Position numbers and translations under genes: made by a program | Notes under the pieces: generated by a model | The model's input: the letters and a program-made list of their open reading frames with translations, nothing else | Database searches by the model: none | Told to the model about the DNA's origin: nothing | DNA from: Tubulanus polymorphus | Lineage: Eukaryota > Nemertea > Palaeonemertea > Tubulaniformes > Tubulanidae | Direction: 5' to 3' | DNA length: 64,000 nt | Assembly: GCF_964204645.1 (NCBI RefSeq) | Contig: NC_134027.1 | Span: 16,668,485 to 16,732,484, forward strand | In this document: positions 22,140 to 33,279 of the stretch, piece after piece | Layout of the letters: each line of letters begins with the position of its first letter | How positions within the stretch are numbered: the first letter of the stretch is position 1

Positions 22140-22345
22140 AACTAGAATATTGTGTAAAACCTATTTTCTAAATGTGATATGTGTATAAATGATAAGTGTG
22201 TTACTAATTTTGTTTTTAGTAAAGCCATAACTGAGAAATAAGACTTTAAAGTCGGCTATTTTCACCAGTTTACCATACACAGCAGGTGCGCATTTGTTGT
22301 GAAAAACCCATGATTGCTGACGTCATTGTAGTCAAACACACATTT
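22140..22345 (+). repeat. dispersed repeat R3, copy 1
   Basis: AGAATATTGTGTAAAA, then AACTGAGAAATAAGACTTTA, AGTCGGC, a GCAGGTGCG word and TGACGTCATTG occur in the same order in the other copies at 24745-25049 (minus) and 47516-47822 (plus). The copy at 42149-42168 plus 47516-47822 is split by the DIRS element. Confidence 0.6.
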
Positions 22346-23229
22346 CCACGTGCGTTGTACCACTGAAGAATAACTAACTTTTGGTGCGCTTTATGAAATC
22401 GAAGCTATGGCAAACTAATAGATTTGATTGAAAACAATGAACTTAGCTTTATTAGATAAATTTTAAAACAATCCGTGGTGAAATAAGCAGTGTATGTCTG
22501 AAATAATCCAACAGTTTCCAGGCTCAGCCATGCATGGCGTATCAATGCATTCTGAAGCAAACATCCAGATCTACCAACTTTACACCCAAAAAGATCAATT
22601 TCAATTATAACTAATGAATAATTAATCTGAAAGCATTTGGTATCACATTTCACGAGACATCCTTTACTATATCCAGTTACTGGTTACCCCTTGAGATACA
22701 AAGTAGGTGAGACACCTTAAGCTGATATCCCTAAAATTTTAGGGATGCACTAAAAAAATAGGAATTTTATGGCCGTTTGCATGCCTGTAAATGAACCCTA
22801 TTAAATTTGCGTAGTATTAATATCCGCAAAGAAAACAGGGAACTAAAATTATTTGAAATGCTTATATCTAGCGTTTTTCACTGTTGCATACGTACATACA
22901 TACGTACAATTCTTATTAACTGGCCTTCCGTATTTTAGACCGAATACATTATTTCGTGAATAAGTTGCTAATCCAAATACGTTTTCTCCCGGTTGTGCGG
23001 GAATACCGATTGCCGATCACCTATGGTAGATTTCCATCGGTGTTGTCTGACAGTAAGCAATTTCAAGTTTAAAATAGGATATACAGTATATACACAGAAT
23101 CTGCCTGCAGTTTCAGAGCATGATATTTCCATCAGAATTAAACATTTTGTTTAGAAACTGTGAGTTGTCAAATCTGATAGATGAATATCATGTACGAAAA
23201 AAGCAGCCTATAGGCTCATACAGCTCAGC
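22346..23229. other. intronic sequence, nothing recognised
   Basis: AT-rich DNA in the inferred HSPA14 intron. The minus-strand ORF at 22405-22653 has no recognisable domain or splice context. Confidence 0.35.
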
Positions 23230-23520
23230 TGTTAAGATTTTACAAGGACCATCTATACAGCACTCTCAAGAGTTCAAATCCAGAAAATGGCTCAATAACT
23301 TTTTAGCCCTTGGCCCAGTATTTACATACCAAGCTTTGTAATGATTGTAGAACTAGTAGCAATTGAAAGATTTTACAAGTGTGACATGTAGAGTGCCCCC
23401 TAGATGTCAGATTGGGAAAATGGCTCAATAACATTTTAGCACTTGGCCAAAAATATTGAAATACCAAATTTCATCAAGATTGGATAATAATTATGGGACA
23501 AGTAGCGATTTAAAGATTTT
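23230..23520 (+). repeat. two-unit tandem repeat, period about 145 bp
   Basis: Both units contain AAAATGGCTCAATAAC(A/T)TTTTAG, a CTTGGCC word and ATTG(T)AGAACTAGTAGC or a diverged equivalent. Confidence 0.55.
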
Positions 23521-23877
23521 GAAGATTTAAAGATGGCAACCCTCTTTTTGAGACTTAATATATGTCTTTTAGAAATTCATGCACATTGGTCCTCAAATGA
23601 CACGATGGGACAGTACAATATAAAGGTATTTTCAGCTTTTAACCAGGTGAAAACTGAACGTGCTAGCCTGCCAGGAATAAAGTGGTCTCAAGTGGGTTTG
23701 AAATGACATCATGGCTAAGGATCAAGAATATCGAACCAACAATATTCCCTAATGCAAAACAAGGAATCATGGCTTCCAATCAATTCACCACATAGAGGAT
23801 GCAATCATAGTCATACAATGAAATATTTTTACCTCATTAGAAATTCTCTCATCAAAATTACATAGCTAAGTGCTTAC

Positions 23878-23983
23878 CCATTAATTTCTTGAAGATGAGA
23901 TGAACAATCTGGAGAGGGGAATATAACATTTGCTTTCCCTGGAAATTTATGTCATACATAGGCTGATCATTTTTATCAATTAT
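23878..23983 (-). CDS. HSPA14: internal exon of an HSPA14-like Hsp70
   Basis: The minus strand has a pyrimidine-rich acceptor (ttttttttcag), 106 coding bases and donor GTAAGC. The product IIDKNDQPMYDINFQGKQML and then SPLQIVHLIFKKLM aligns with the part of HSPA14 that follows its VGLAAKQ segment and precedes the next beta strand: a short hairpin, then the P-x-x-[IV]-x-x-[LI]-I-F-x-K-[LM] helix. It starts in phase 0, matching the end of exon 38324-38455, and ends one base into the next codon. The exon at 7830 needs a two-base donor, so one exon between them is unseen. Confidence 0.75.
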
Positions 23984-24057
23984 CTGAAAAAAAAATTGAT
24001 AACTCTATTCTAACCGTTATGCAGACTTGCCACTACTGTGGGAAAAATTATTTTGTA

Positions 24058-24125
24058 ACAGCGAAGCGAGCGTCTAAGGTGCGATGCCATGGTGGGGGCT
24101 TCAGGGGTTCTTCCCCAAGAAATCG
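24058..24125 (+). repeat. short dispersed repeat R7, copy 2
   Basis: GCGAAGCGAGCG followed by a G-rich then C-rich stretch, as at 19280-19372. Confidence 0.5.
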
Positions 24126-24141
24126 ATGAAATAAACATCAT

Positions 24142-24280
24142 GACCCAGTTGCACAGTCGTGACTTAAGTCCAAAAGTGGTCTTAAATCTTAAGACTGGTC
24201 TTAAGTTGTTAGATTGGCTATAGAACTAAGTTGGTCTTAGATTTGTCTTAAGTCTAAGCCATGACTATGCAACGGACCCT
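24142..24280. mobile_element. short MITE with terminal inverted repeats
   Basis: The left end GACCCAGTTGCACAGTCGTG is the imperfect inverse of the right end (CATGACTATGCAACGGACCC). The interior has AT-rich inverted words based on CTTAAGTC/GACTTAAG. It is about 139 bp and has no coding content. I could not identify a clean target duplication. Superfamily unknown. Confidence 0.65.
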
Positions 24281-24744
24281 AAATGTTCACGGTATTCACA
24301 GACCTACAGCGCTAGACACTTATGTTATAGCCTAGAAGTAACATAACTCATAACGCGTCCGGCGAACGTCGCAGACCATTGCATTTTTGTTCTTCGTTTT
24401 AGAAACAAACTAGTTACTACTGCGGTTCAAATTCAACGCGTCTAGCGCGTGTACATCGAATGCACAAATGTATTAATTGCAGCTCCCTTCTTTTCGAGTG
24501 CAACTTCTTGTATTTGAATGACTACATGGTAAAATACACGCAGTGACATTATAAATGCCAAATAGGAGCATTCGAAGTTTTGTTGCACCCATAAGCGTGC
24601 AGCGAAACGCGAAATTCTGAAACGGATGTTCGTCCCTGACGAGTGTCAAACGCGGTCGGAACTAAATGAAAACATATTACAGCACGCGGTTTGCACGATA
24701 TAAAACTAAACGCAAATGAAAACGGAGTTAAGTTTCTCATAGGC

Positions 24745-25049
24745 TGTATCGTACATTCCATTATCATGTCAAATACAACAGTAGCAACTGTATACAATGG
24801 TAAGAGTTTATTAAATCAAATCACTCCAAAAACAATGAAATACTGCATAAAATGTCAAGCGAAATGACTGGAAGCCACGAGTGTTAATCAGGGATTACGT
24901 CAGAAACACGCACCTGCTAACATAAATAATAACAGTGAGCACATGCTAAAATTACCGATTTAAAGTCATATTTCTCAGTAATGGCTGAACTAAAATTTAA
25001 ACCAGTAGCATATTTGATATTTGTGAAGACATCACATTCTAAGCTTTCT
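24745..25049 (-). repeat. dispersed repeat R3, copy 2 (inverted)
   Basis: On the minus strand, GTGATGT, TTCACAAATATCAAATATG, GAAATATGACTTTAAATCGG, GCATGTGCTCACTGTTAT and GCAGGTGC occur in the order seen at 47516-47822. It overlaps the C-terminal half of the ORF at 24956-25192. Confidence 0.65.
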
Positions 25050-25192
25050 AAGCTTTCCGACGCGTGTCCTTCATCAGAATTTGTTTGGTTGGAACTGTAC
25101 ATCACAGTTTGGTTACTAAGATACAATGATAGTATTGTCAGATATGATACAGATATGATACCAATGATGCTGAGTGGCAATAATAAGCGCAC
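24956..25192 (-). CDS. possible first exon of a type II membrane protein
   Basis: From ATG 25192 the minus strand reads a short basic start and a long hydrophobic segment (LLLPLSIIGIISVSYLTIL), then LSNQTVMYSSNQTNSD with two N-glycosylation sites, and runs to a donor-like TCG then GTAATT at 24956. A short cytoplasmic tail, signal anchor and glycosylated stem is the layout of Golgi glycosyltransferases and sulfotransferases. No catalytic exon was found, and the last third falls inside repeat R3 (24745-25049), so it may be a chance ORF. Confidence 0.25.
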
Positions 25193-25199
25193 AGCAAGC

Positions 25200-26600
25200 G
25201 CCGAAGGCGCGAGCTGGAAGCTCCTTAAGTTAGTCGCGCGTGTGAGGCAAATTCAAATTTTGCTATATTTCTCCATACCGTCCATCTCAAAAAGTGTAGT
25301 TTACATCCGGGACACATGGGCATTGGCTAAATCGCTGCAACGAAAATGACGGTCAAGGACGGACTTTCGTCGAAACTTGAGGGCCGCGTCACGCGGGTAG
25401 TTTGAATACGTGAATGAAGGATTACAAAATGATTTTGTGTATTTTTCAGAATATTTACAAAGAATATTCACAATATTATGTCAAAAAATGTTATTTTTAG
25501 GTCGTATTTCTGCGTAGAAACCGATAGGAAGACTGGATTCGAATCCCACAAAAAGCACAGTCCCTTAGCAACGGGTCAAATTTTTTAGAATAACAAGCAC
25601 GCCGCTTTCACAGCATCACTAAGGGTCGAGTCCCTGAAAATAAGGCGCGCGCGCGGTCTGCGTGTTACAAAATGACCGTCCCGCCCCACACAAGTACTGA
25701 ATAATTAACTCAAAATTTTGCCAATCCCTGGGAGTAAAATGCTGCATTTTTTGAGATATCTCATCTTTATATGTCTTTTACTCCCTTCAAACGTTATTCC
25801 CCTTTGCCATTTCGAGTAAACATTACCAACTATTTCGGTCATAATAGTGCAATATCTGGCTGCTGCACTCACTGCCGTTGATTAGTTTTCAATTGTTGCG
25901 GACCTGGTAGCGTAGCGACAGTGATCCGTTTTTTTTCAAAATGGAGTGATTGTTCTTTTTAGAAAACATGACTAAAAAACGTTCACCAGCATAAAACCTT
26001 TTTATTTTCAAGATAGACCATCACAACCTGCGAGAAACTTGTTGGAAATGTTCTGAAGTTTTCATTCATATAAAATATGATAAACAAAAATCTCCTGTCT
26101 TTGCGTAAATTTCGAATTGCCCGCCGACTTACAGCCCCTGAACATTCAAAATATTTTAAAATCACTTTCAACTAGTCACCAGGCCATCGTAAAGCCAACT
26201 TAAAGTGCGATGAAAATTTTGTGAATTCGGGCGTAGTGAGGACTTGACAGTTGAACTCGCATTCTGAACGGGAAAATGGCTTAATTTTCAAATGCAAAAT
26301 AAAATGTCAATATAAAAAGTATTTTCTTCAAATTTGGAAATTACACAGATCGAATGTTCGCAATTTAAAATAATGGAATCTTCTTTCAATCTATATTGCC
26401 ATGCATCACATTCCGATACAATTCGTTTTGAAATACGGTCCTTTCATATTTTAACAGGCACTTTTTAGTTTTGTTGATCGTTGTTCATGAGCATGCGCAT
26501 TGTTGTGTGATCAACAAAGTTGGTAATGATTCGTTTACGCTATAATCCGTATTTAAAATACTGTTGTTCCATTAATTCCGTACCCATGCAACCAGTTGTA
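25200..26600. other. nothing recognised
   Basis: A mixed stretch with CpG-richer patches near 25190-25420 and 25600-25690. No exon or element end could be supported. Confidence 0.35.
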
Positions 26601-27215
26601 ATACTTAGGAAGAAATCTTTAGTGTAAAAACATATAAAACTATTGAAGCCATGAGATTTAATGTAGAAATCTGACATTTTTTGACTACAGAAAAATTTAT
26701 TCTGGTGTAATCGATAAAACAATAGGCTCTCAATATGTAATCAACATTCCCAAACTCCCACGTTGTTTTTCGCAGAAAATGATTTTTTTAAATCTAATCA
26801 CGGGTCCCTTAATTCGCTCGAAGATCTATCATAATTTGGGGCAATTTTCTTTGGCCAAGCCACCGGGTGCCTTCCTTCAGCAAAACCTACATTTTTTACA
26901 ATGTAGAACTAGTGGGAACAAATTTCTTGTGTAAAACATATAAAACTGTTAAAGCTGTTAGTAGAACATATATGACGATACATAGAGATTTATTGTCGTA
27001 TGAAAGATAAAACAAACAAGGCTTTCAATTAGTAATCAACACTCCCAAAGCATGTTTTTTCGCAAAGAATTCCTTTCCTATATTTGATCACGGCGAATCA
27101 TCGCTCATAGACCTTCGATATTTTGGGTCATTTTCTTTGGCCACAGACCACGCCGAACACAGGTGCCCCCGCAAAACCTATGTTTTTTTACAATGTAGTA
27201 GAATTCTATGTTAGT
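26600..27215 (+). repeat. two-unit tandem repeat, period about 307 bp
   Basis: AATCAACATTCCCAAACTC / AATCAACACTCCCAAAGC, TTTTCTTTGGCCA, GCAAAACCTA and ACAATGTAGAA/ACAATGTAGTA occur once per unit in the same order. The units have diverged by small indels. Confidence 0.65.
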
Positions 27216-27245
27216 TGGGAAGGGCACTCGCCTCTTATTTATTCA

Positions 27246-27560
27246 TTAAAACTTAAGACTGGCTGGGCGCTTCACCAAGTTTCGACTTTCACATATTAAT
27301 CTTAATTGTATTACAACTAGTTTAGTTTTGCTATTGATACAAAATTGTTTTTGTGTTCTTAATTTTTTGATCCACAATTTTTCAATGGTCATTCTATAGG
27401 AATCATTTTCATAAAGTTTTTCAATGCCCATGATTGATAGATTGGATACAGAATGGTTTAAAGTGTTGAAATGTTTTGCCATCGGATCATTAGTTTGCGG
27501 CGTTGCAAATTCAAATTCAATCTTATTGTGCAAACTTTCAGAAAAATACTTTGAAATCAC
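27246..27560 (-). pseudogene. PLE GIY-YIG endonuclease C-terminal fragment
   Basis: The minus frame reads DPMAKHFNTLNHSVSNLSIM, then GIEKLYENDSYRMTIEKLWI with KKLRTQ. The pattern A-x-H-F-N-x(3)-H-x(2)-S-x-[LM], then E-x-[LI]-x(3)-D-x(3)-R-x(2)-[IR]-E-x(2)-W-I-x-K-L-x-T, is the C-terminal part of GIY-YIG endonucleases of Penelope-like elements and some relatives. Upstream parts are absent. Just to the right, 27652-27705 on the plus strand encodes SESLRDKIEFEFA, an inverted copy of SESLHNKIEFEFA of this frame, so two fragments lie head to head. Confidence 0.6.
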
Positions 27561-28700
27561 TAATTAATCCTGTTAGAGCATTGAAATTGTATTCTACATG
27601 GATTTTATCACAGGGATTGTATTTTAAACTACTAAAACCGTCGCTAATATATTCCTCAGAAAGTTTGCGCGATAAAATTGAATTTGAATTTGCATTTGTA
27701 TCTTACCGATTAGTTTTCCGTTTTTCTGCAAATTTTGCTCTCCTAAGCTCAGAATGTTGATTTGATGAATAAATTCTGGTTATGAACAAAATATAAAGTT
27801 TGTGCTTCGATTGATGTATCGTTTTTTGGATTTAGACGCTGAAATCAGCATGAGCTCTTCACTCGAAGTTGAAAGGTAGAGAATTTTTGCCGCCATAGCA
27901 TTTGCCGTACAGGATATTTTGGGATATTTTTTAACAGATTTCATCAAAATCCTTTGGATATTTTAGGAGTTACAGAGAATTTAAATCTCTAATAAGTGTC
28001 TGCATACAAGTTTCCACCCTTTTCTTATTAATATATACAGTACCAGGGATACTGGATGATTTAAGCTACAGTTCACCCCAAAACTTCAAATACGAGCGCC
28101 TGTGTTCTGAATGTCTCAAATCTACTCGTCTGTTTTTATTAATTGTATTTGCTAATTTTTGAAAATTTTGGAGTCCTTCCAACGAGCCTACCCAGATACC
28201 CTGATGTAATGTACAGGGTAGATAGACAACTGACCAGGTCAACTTCAAGCTCATTAGAAATGAGTAACAAGGTATCATTTTTTTTGCCTACGGTTAATTA
28301 TTCTTTTTCAGGCCAATTTCAAGATCATCACCAGCTAAAACTTTTGGCTGTTTACTTTGGGATATTTCTATGGGTCTGTGTTTGATGCTCTATTCAATCA
28401 ATCAGGTTTCAAACTTCACATAACAATGCTTCTGATGAATACCAGTTAAAGCAAAAAAAACTCGAAGATGAAGTAAATGGTTGTATAACTTATTAGAGTT
28501 TATTGAAAATAAATTTTTTTTAAATGACATATTATATTTACAAAACGGAAATAAAAATTACATAAAGGCCTTGTATTTTGTCATCACAAATAAAATTATT
28601 AGCTTTTACAGATAATTCTAAAATATTATTGAACTATTTTTGGGTTTGGACTGAATTTCAATGCCATAGCTGAATGAAACACATGTGATTGAATACCTTA
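27561..28700. other. no further gene recognised
   Basis: Apart from the small inverted PLE piece at 27652-27705, I see nothing supported here. Confidence 0.35.
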
Positions 28701-28883
28701 ATGGGTGACTTTAATGCACTCAAGCGGCATTTATAGATTTAACTTGTTTTTGAACGACTTTTTGAGGTATAAGAATGTAGCCACGTCTACACAAAAATTC
28801 GAGAGAAAGTGGAAATTTCTATGCAAGAACGCATCAAGGCACGAAATATCATTTGCTGTGTCCAGTTTCACTATAAGATTTAA

Positions 28884-29340
28884 CCCTTACAATACCACTA
28901 CCGTATGGCATACGGTACAAATTGGCAAGCTAGCATACCCGTACCGTATGTAATACGGAGTCGCTTAACCCTTCTTCTAGAAGGGTATATCTATCAGTAT
29001 CAGCTGGTGCTGCCATCTACATAAGATCCAAGATGGCAACAGCGAGGAAAAAACAATTTGGCTGGATGAAACGGTTCAGCAGCTCATATATGATGCTGAC
29101 AGTGATGCTGGTGACTTGGAATTTGATAGTGATCAAATTGAGTGACAACGAATATGACAGAAGCAGTTCTGATGATGTCACTGAGTCAGAAAATAGGTTT
29201 ATAGTGCCGGCAATGATTTTGATGATGAAAATGAAATCAGTGGAAATTTTTTTAGACCTTGTTGATACGGTTGTCATGGCAACCGACACAATAACAATAA
29301 TGAAGAACCAGAAACTGTCCATCCTCGAGGTCACATAGAT
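28884..29340 (+). mobile_element. 5' fragment of a second piggyBac-like element
   Basis: TTAA at 28880-28883 is followed by CCCTTACAATACCACTACC and a subterminal palindrome CCGTATGGCATACGG (28901-28915), like the ends of 3214-5800. A second TTAACCCTT with the hairpin CCCTTCTTCTAGAAGGG follows at 28964-28983. Downstream, a broken frame reads QQLIYDADSDAGDLEFDSDQ and FDDENEISGNFF, the acidic start typical of piggyBac transposases. No domain core or right end was found. Confidence 0.5.
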
Positions 29341-29483
29341 CCAAATAATATGTCTTATTTGTAAGCCCAAAGGGTTATCAACACCATAGTATACAATGTA
29401 TCAGTGTCAAATACATAGGTAACAATTTTCTGAGGCCTGAAATTATACCCCAATGAAACCCCTTACAAAACCAGTTTTTACAG

Positions 29484-29678
29484 TACTTTAGGATAGATGA
29501 GAAGCAATTATCAGTGTCAATTGTAGACAGGGATTGTCCCAACCAAGGTTTTTATATCAATCAAGATATGGATACAAAAACCCATTTTTTTCGCATGAAC
29601 TGTGAGGCCCTACTGAAAAATGACTACAAAAACAGAACAATTTTTCTGAATGCAATTGCAAGATCCTCTGATGCATAA
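29484..29678 (+). CDS. unassigned open stretch after a splice-acceptor-like site
   Basis: After ccagtttttacag, 64 codons stay open to TAA: YFRIDEKQLSVSIVDRDCPN, then GFYINQDMDTKTHFFRMNCE and LKNDYKNRTIFLNAIAR. The composition looks like a real protein rather than noise, and no ATG is near its start, so it would be a terminal exon or a transposon remnant. I recognise no domain. No neighbouring exon was found. Confidence 0.3.
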   Translation, partial: YFRIDEKQLSVSIVDRDCPNQGFYINQDMDTKTHFFRMNCEALLKNDYKNRTIFLNAIARSSDA

Positions 29679-29894
29679 TAGGTACTTAGATCAACCGGTC
29701 AATAGTACCCATGCAAAACGTCGCACAGTTGGTGTCACTGAGGCTGGCTGAGGATTGTTTGTTTGTTTGTCTTTTTGTTTGTTTGGCTTAACATCGTTTG
29801 GATCTTGGTTTCCCAAGACTTACTCTATTGGATTGTTCATTCAACCTCACGACAGAACGGCCCTTGAAGGGTTGCCTGCACAATGTTCGCAGCC

Positions 29895-30352
29895 AGCCAG
29901 ACTCGAACCGACTTGTCGTCACTCAGCACAGATAGATTCAACACCATCACGCCTTATCTCACTGAGTTACCGAGGCCGCTCGATTCAATTCCAAAAAACT
30001 ACAGCAGCGGCAAATAACCATCGCAATGTTGCAAACAACGTGTTGTGGTGTTTAACGCATGGAAAAGATAAGTTATTTTTCCCGGCGCGCATTACAAAGC
30101 CAATCTATCTACCGAGTGCGTAAGGGGCTGCTACCGCCTCGTGAGGGCGGGCAGGAGGTGGGCAGAGCATCTTAAAGTGAAAACTTATCTTAAAACATAG
30201 CCGAACCAATGGAATTTTACAATTAACTGTCAGTCAACTGATTGACAGCGCAACATGGTTGTTCTCAGCGTACTTAACGATGATATTTTCCTCCAATTAA
30301 CAACTCTGGTAAAATTGAAAAAAATTATCAATCTTTATTGGTGATATCTTAT
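29895..30352 (-). repeat. dispersed repeat R4 with tRNA-like module, copy 2
   Basis: This matches 11500-11965. On the minus strand, TAACTCAGTGAG with GATAAGGCG (29950-29969) resembles a tRNA-Leu A box and D arm, and GGTTCGAGT (29901-29909) is a perfect B box about 60 bases downstream. The tRNA-like module lies at the downstream end of the shared body rather than at its head, which is unusual for a SINE. Confidence 0.6.
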
Positions 30353-30353
30353 C

Positions 30354-30422
30354 ATGGTGGCAGGATCAGCGTCTTACAAGGTTAAATCATTCATCAATAA
30401 TCAAAGGAAGGAATGTTCTAAG
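30354..30422 (+). other. possible small initial coding exon
   Basis: ATG 30354 starts 23 open codons (MVAGSASYKVKSFINNQRKE) ending exactly at a consensus donor, AAG then GTAAGTG. It lies directly beside repeat R4. No partner exon was identified, so it may be chance. Confidence 0.25.
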
Positions 30423-31341
30423 GTAAGTGAATACTACGATAGCTGAGCTCTACATTAAAAGCTGTAAAATATGTGCTGAAAATATGAATTGTGTGGACGG
30501 AAATATCATCGGTAAAATCTTATTTCCCGTATTTGATATTGGTAAAACATTTGAAAATCAATTATCTTTTATACCTAGTATAATGTTCTTCAACGTGATA
30601 CCTACCGTTTTTACATCAATCCATGACTCAAATATAAATGAACCGACATTCTGCGAAAAGTGTTCGCACACTAAAACTGACAGAAGTATAGCGTACGTAC
30701 ATAATTATTTCCCGGTGACATGCGCGCAGTATTCCATACTAGGAAATGGGGAAATCCCGGCGCTATACATAGTGGCTGAGTCGTAGTTACGTGGATATGA
30801 TATACTTTAGTATACTCTTCACTGTACAGCTTCGGCAGTTGACGTAGATAGCGGGACCTGTTGCATACAGCACACCATTTGAAAATCAGACACAAAGGTG
30901 AACAAAAACAAACATATTTCAAGTCTTCATGAAGACAAAATTTTAATCATTTTAACGAACGACATTTCATAAAGCGGTAGTATCAATCATCAATCATTTC
31001 TTCAAATCATCCAATCACAATGTCCAAGTGGCATTGTATTGCCCAATTCAAACACATCGTGTGAATCATCTCATATTCAAATCATTACACTGTTTAGGCA
31101 TTAAAATCCGCCAAAAGCATACCCCAAATTCAGATTTTATGCAGATGTAATAAAACAACGGTCCGTAATACATAAGTATTTTAGTACTTTTATTCAACAC
31201 AAAATGCACCAAATGCGATAGGGACTTTAAATTTTAACAGAATAACCGAAATTCCGGATAAAGCTTTGTAACTCAAACAGAACTAAAACCTAACAGAACA
31301 ACTCTATATTTCATTATTCAACAACAGCAGCTTTCAGTGTT
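30423..31341. other. nothing recognised
   Basis: The long plus frame 30427-30786 begins with GTG, not ATG, has several Cys-x2-Cys pairs and no domain I can name. The rest is AT-rich sequence. Confidence 0.3.
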
Positions 31342-33272
31342 TCATAGATTGTTTCCACCTCTTTGATCTGAACGATTTCTGAATGAATGTAATCTGCGTG
31401 AGCCATTCAGTGTTTGAGCGCTGTTAACTTCGGGGTGATTACGTTCAATCTCCGTGTCACTGACATATATGTAGCTACATGTTGGTAAGGTATTCGTCCG
31501 ATACGAGTTCCTTGCAGCAATAGTCATACATATCTTTGCAGTTTCGAATAATAACCTTTTTGGCTGCAATGGCCCAATTTAGGTATTGGTTAATGAGGCC
31601 TGTTTCGTCATGGCTGTTATCATCTGATATGACAATAAAAGCGTGGCGAATGCCTGGCTTGTTGGGAGGATTATAATAAGCCACAGAAGGGTGCAAGGTT
31701 ACTTGTGGCTTTCTGAAGAAAGCGCTCTTCACTTCGTCTTGGTACTGGATCTCTCGAATTTTGGCAAAATCACAGATTATAAGAACCCAATTCTCAGGTA
31801 ATTTAGATTTGATTTCTAAATATTGCTTCCTCTGTCACCCTGACGTAAATGCGAACAAAAGTTACACAACCACATTTCTTCAGCTCATCTTTTAACTCCG
31901 TTTTACATTCAGCAGTCGTTTGTCATTTCGTTTCAAGAACATATTTCGGCTGAGAGTTCTCATGTATTTTTTTGGTTTTCCCTGTGGTTCCATGTAATGA
32001 GCTGGTCACTGGGTCTGACTGGGAACATCTAGGAAAAGTTTATCGACTGTAGAGTCATGGTCTCTACAGTTCACACAAATGCCAAGCACATCGGCTCCTT
32101 TGTGAAACCTGTCTGCGTCAGATTTCTGACATAAAAGAGACTCTGTAAGCTCATTTTTGCTTCGGACCTTGTGAGCCACTGAGTTGAATGATAGCACGGC
32201 ACGAATTTTCTCACAGTATACACATGTGCATGTGTTTCGGGTTGTCTTCATTAGTCTTTCATTTCGTGGTCGTAATAATGTAAATTTTGTAAAGCCCAGC
32301 TTTACATGGGGGTTTTCTTTTTTATACATTTTAAATGCAGCCTACAGGGAACATGTCATGAAATCCCCGCACCCTCTTTGGTGGCATGTCACTTTTCAGG
32401 CATTATTCGCAAAACATCTTTGCGAATATAGAATGCGTTCACTGATTTTTTTGTGGCAACCAACAAACCAACTCTTTTTTTGTTGGTAATACATCACGAT
32501 ACTGAATGATTCTTTCAATGGTGGCCCATTCAAGCTATGCGAGAGCTGACGAATACTGCTACTTTTTTCTCTGAATATATGTAAGTGCCAATGGTTCCGC
32601 CATGACAATGCCATGGCTCCGCTTCATTTGCCAAATTTTTTGTCCGATAATATCTTCCGCTGCTTGCGATGACAATGGGTTTAAAACGTCAGTGGGGTAA
32701 CGATGTACTAGTTGCGCAACTACCTCCAATGCTTGCTTTTTGTTTATCGGTAACGATTTACCGGCCTTATGAGTTGCATCATATAAAGAACATTTGCAGC
32801 CATAAGATGAAGATGCGCTAGGTTGATTTGGTTCCGGAACTGGTCAGGGCTTTTAAGCTTGTTTTCGTTTTTGATCATACTCGCGAACTCGCCAGCGTTT
32901 TTGACCTGACCACCGTGACCTTTTTGTCCCTCTTATGTTTGCACCATTCATTACGTTTTTCAACCGCATTCCTCGTTCGATTATTATTTGGGGTTTTAAG
33001 TTTTATTCGCAATTGTTTACGGGCTGGGGTCTCAGCAGCAGCGATAGCTTCATGTGGATTATCGTGCAGTTTTCTATTACGTTCACGGGTCTGGGATTTT
33101 ATCTTCTCATGAGTTTCAATAGGCGTTTTAGATGGTTTTTTTACTTCATTCCGTGTTAAACTCACTCATCCTATCTCGGACTCTTTATCATTTGCCTAAT
33201 GCAATATTCTTCAAAGTCTTTGGTGTTTTCATTTTTCAAATTCTGCCGATATTTAGCAGCCCAGGAAGACAT
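31342..33272 (-). pseudogene. broken gene of a multicopy, probably transposon-related invertebrate family
   Basis: Pieces on the minus strand follow one order. ATG 33272 starts MSSWAAKYRQNLKNENTKDF, stopped by TAG. Next is a Lys/Arg-rich region (32875-33165), then GKSLPINKKQALEVVAQLV (about 32690-32760). The KENPHVKLGFTKFTLLRP block with a CTCVYC knuckle and a CVNC pair follows (32006-32329). Then come TLHPSVAYYNPPN and HAFIVISDDNSHDETG (31475-31732), and lastly AQTLNGSRRLHSFR (31342-31569). I know this order from large uncharacterised families in invertebrate genomes that also have an SDGAASQ-type acidic block between the last two pieces; that block is missing here, so an internal deletion is likely. 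At least five frame breaks. No terminal inverted repeats were found. Confidence 0.6.
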
Positions 33273-33279
33273 CCTATAA

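Noticed and set aside
30427-30786. 119-codon plus ORF with Cys pairs
   Set aside because: Starts at GTG in a eukaryotic sequence, has no recognised domain, and follows directly on a splice-donor consensus.
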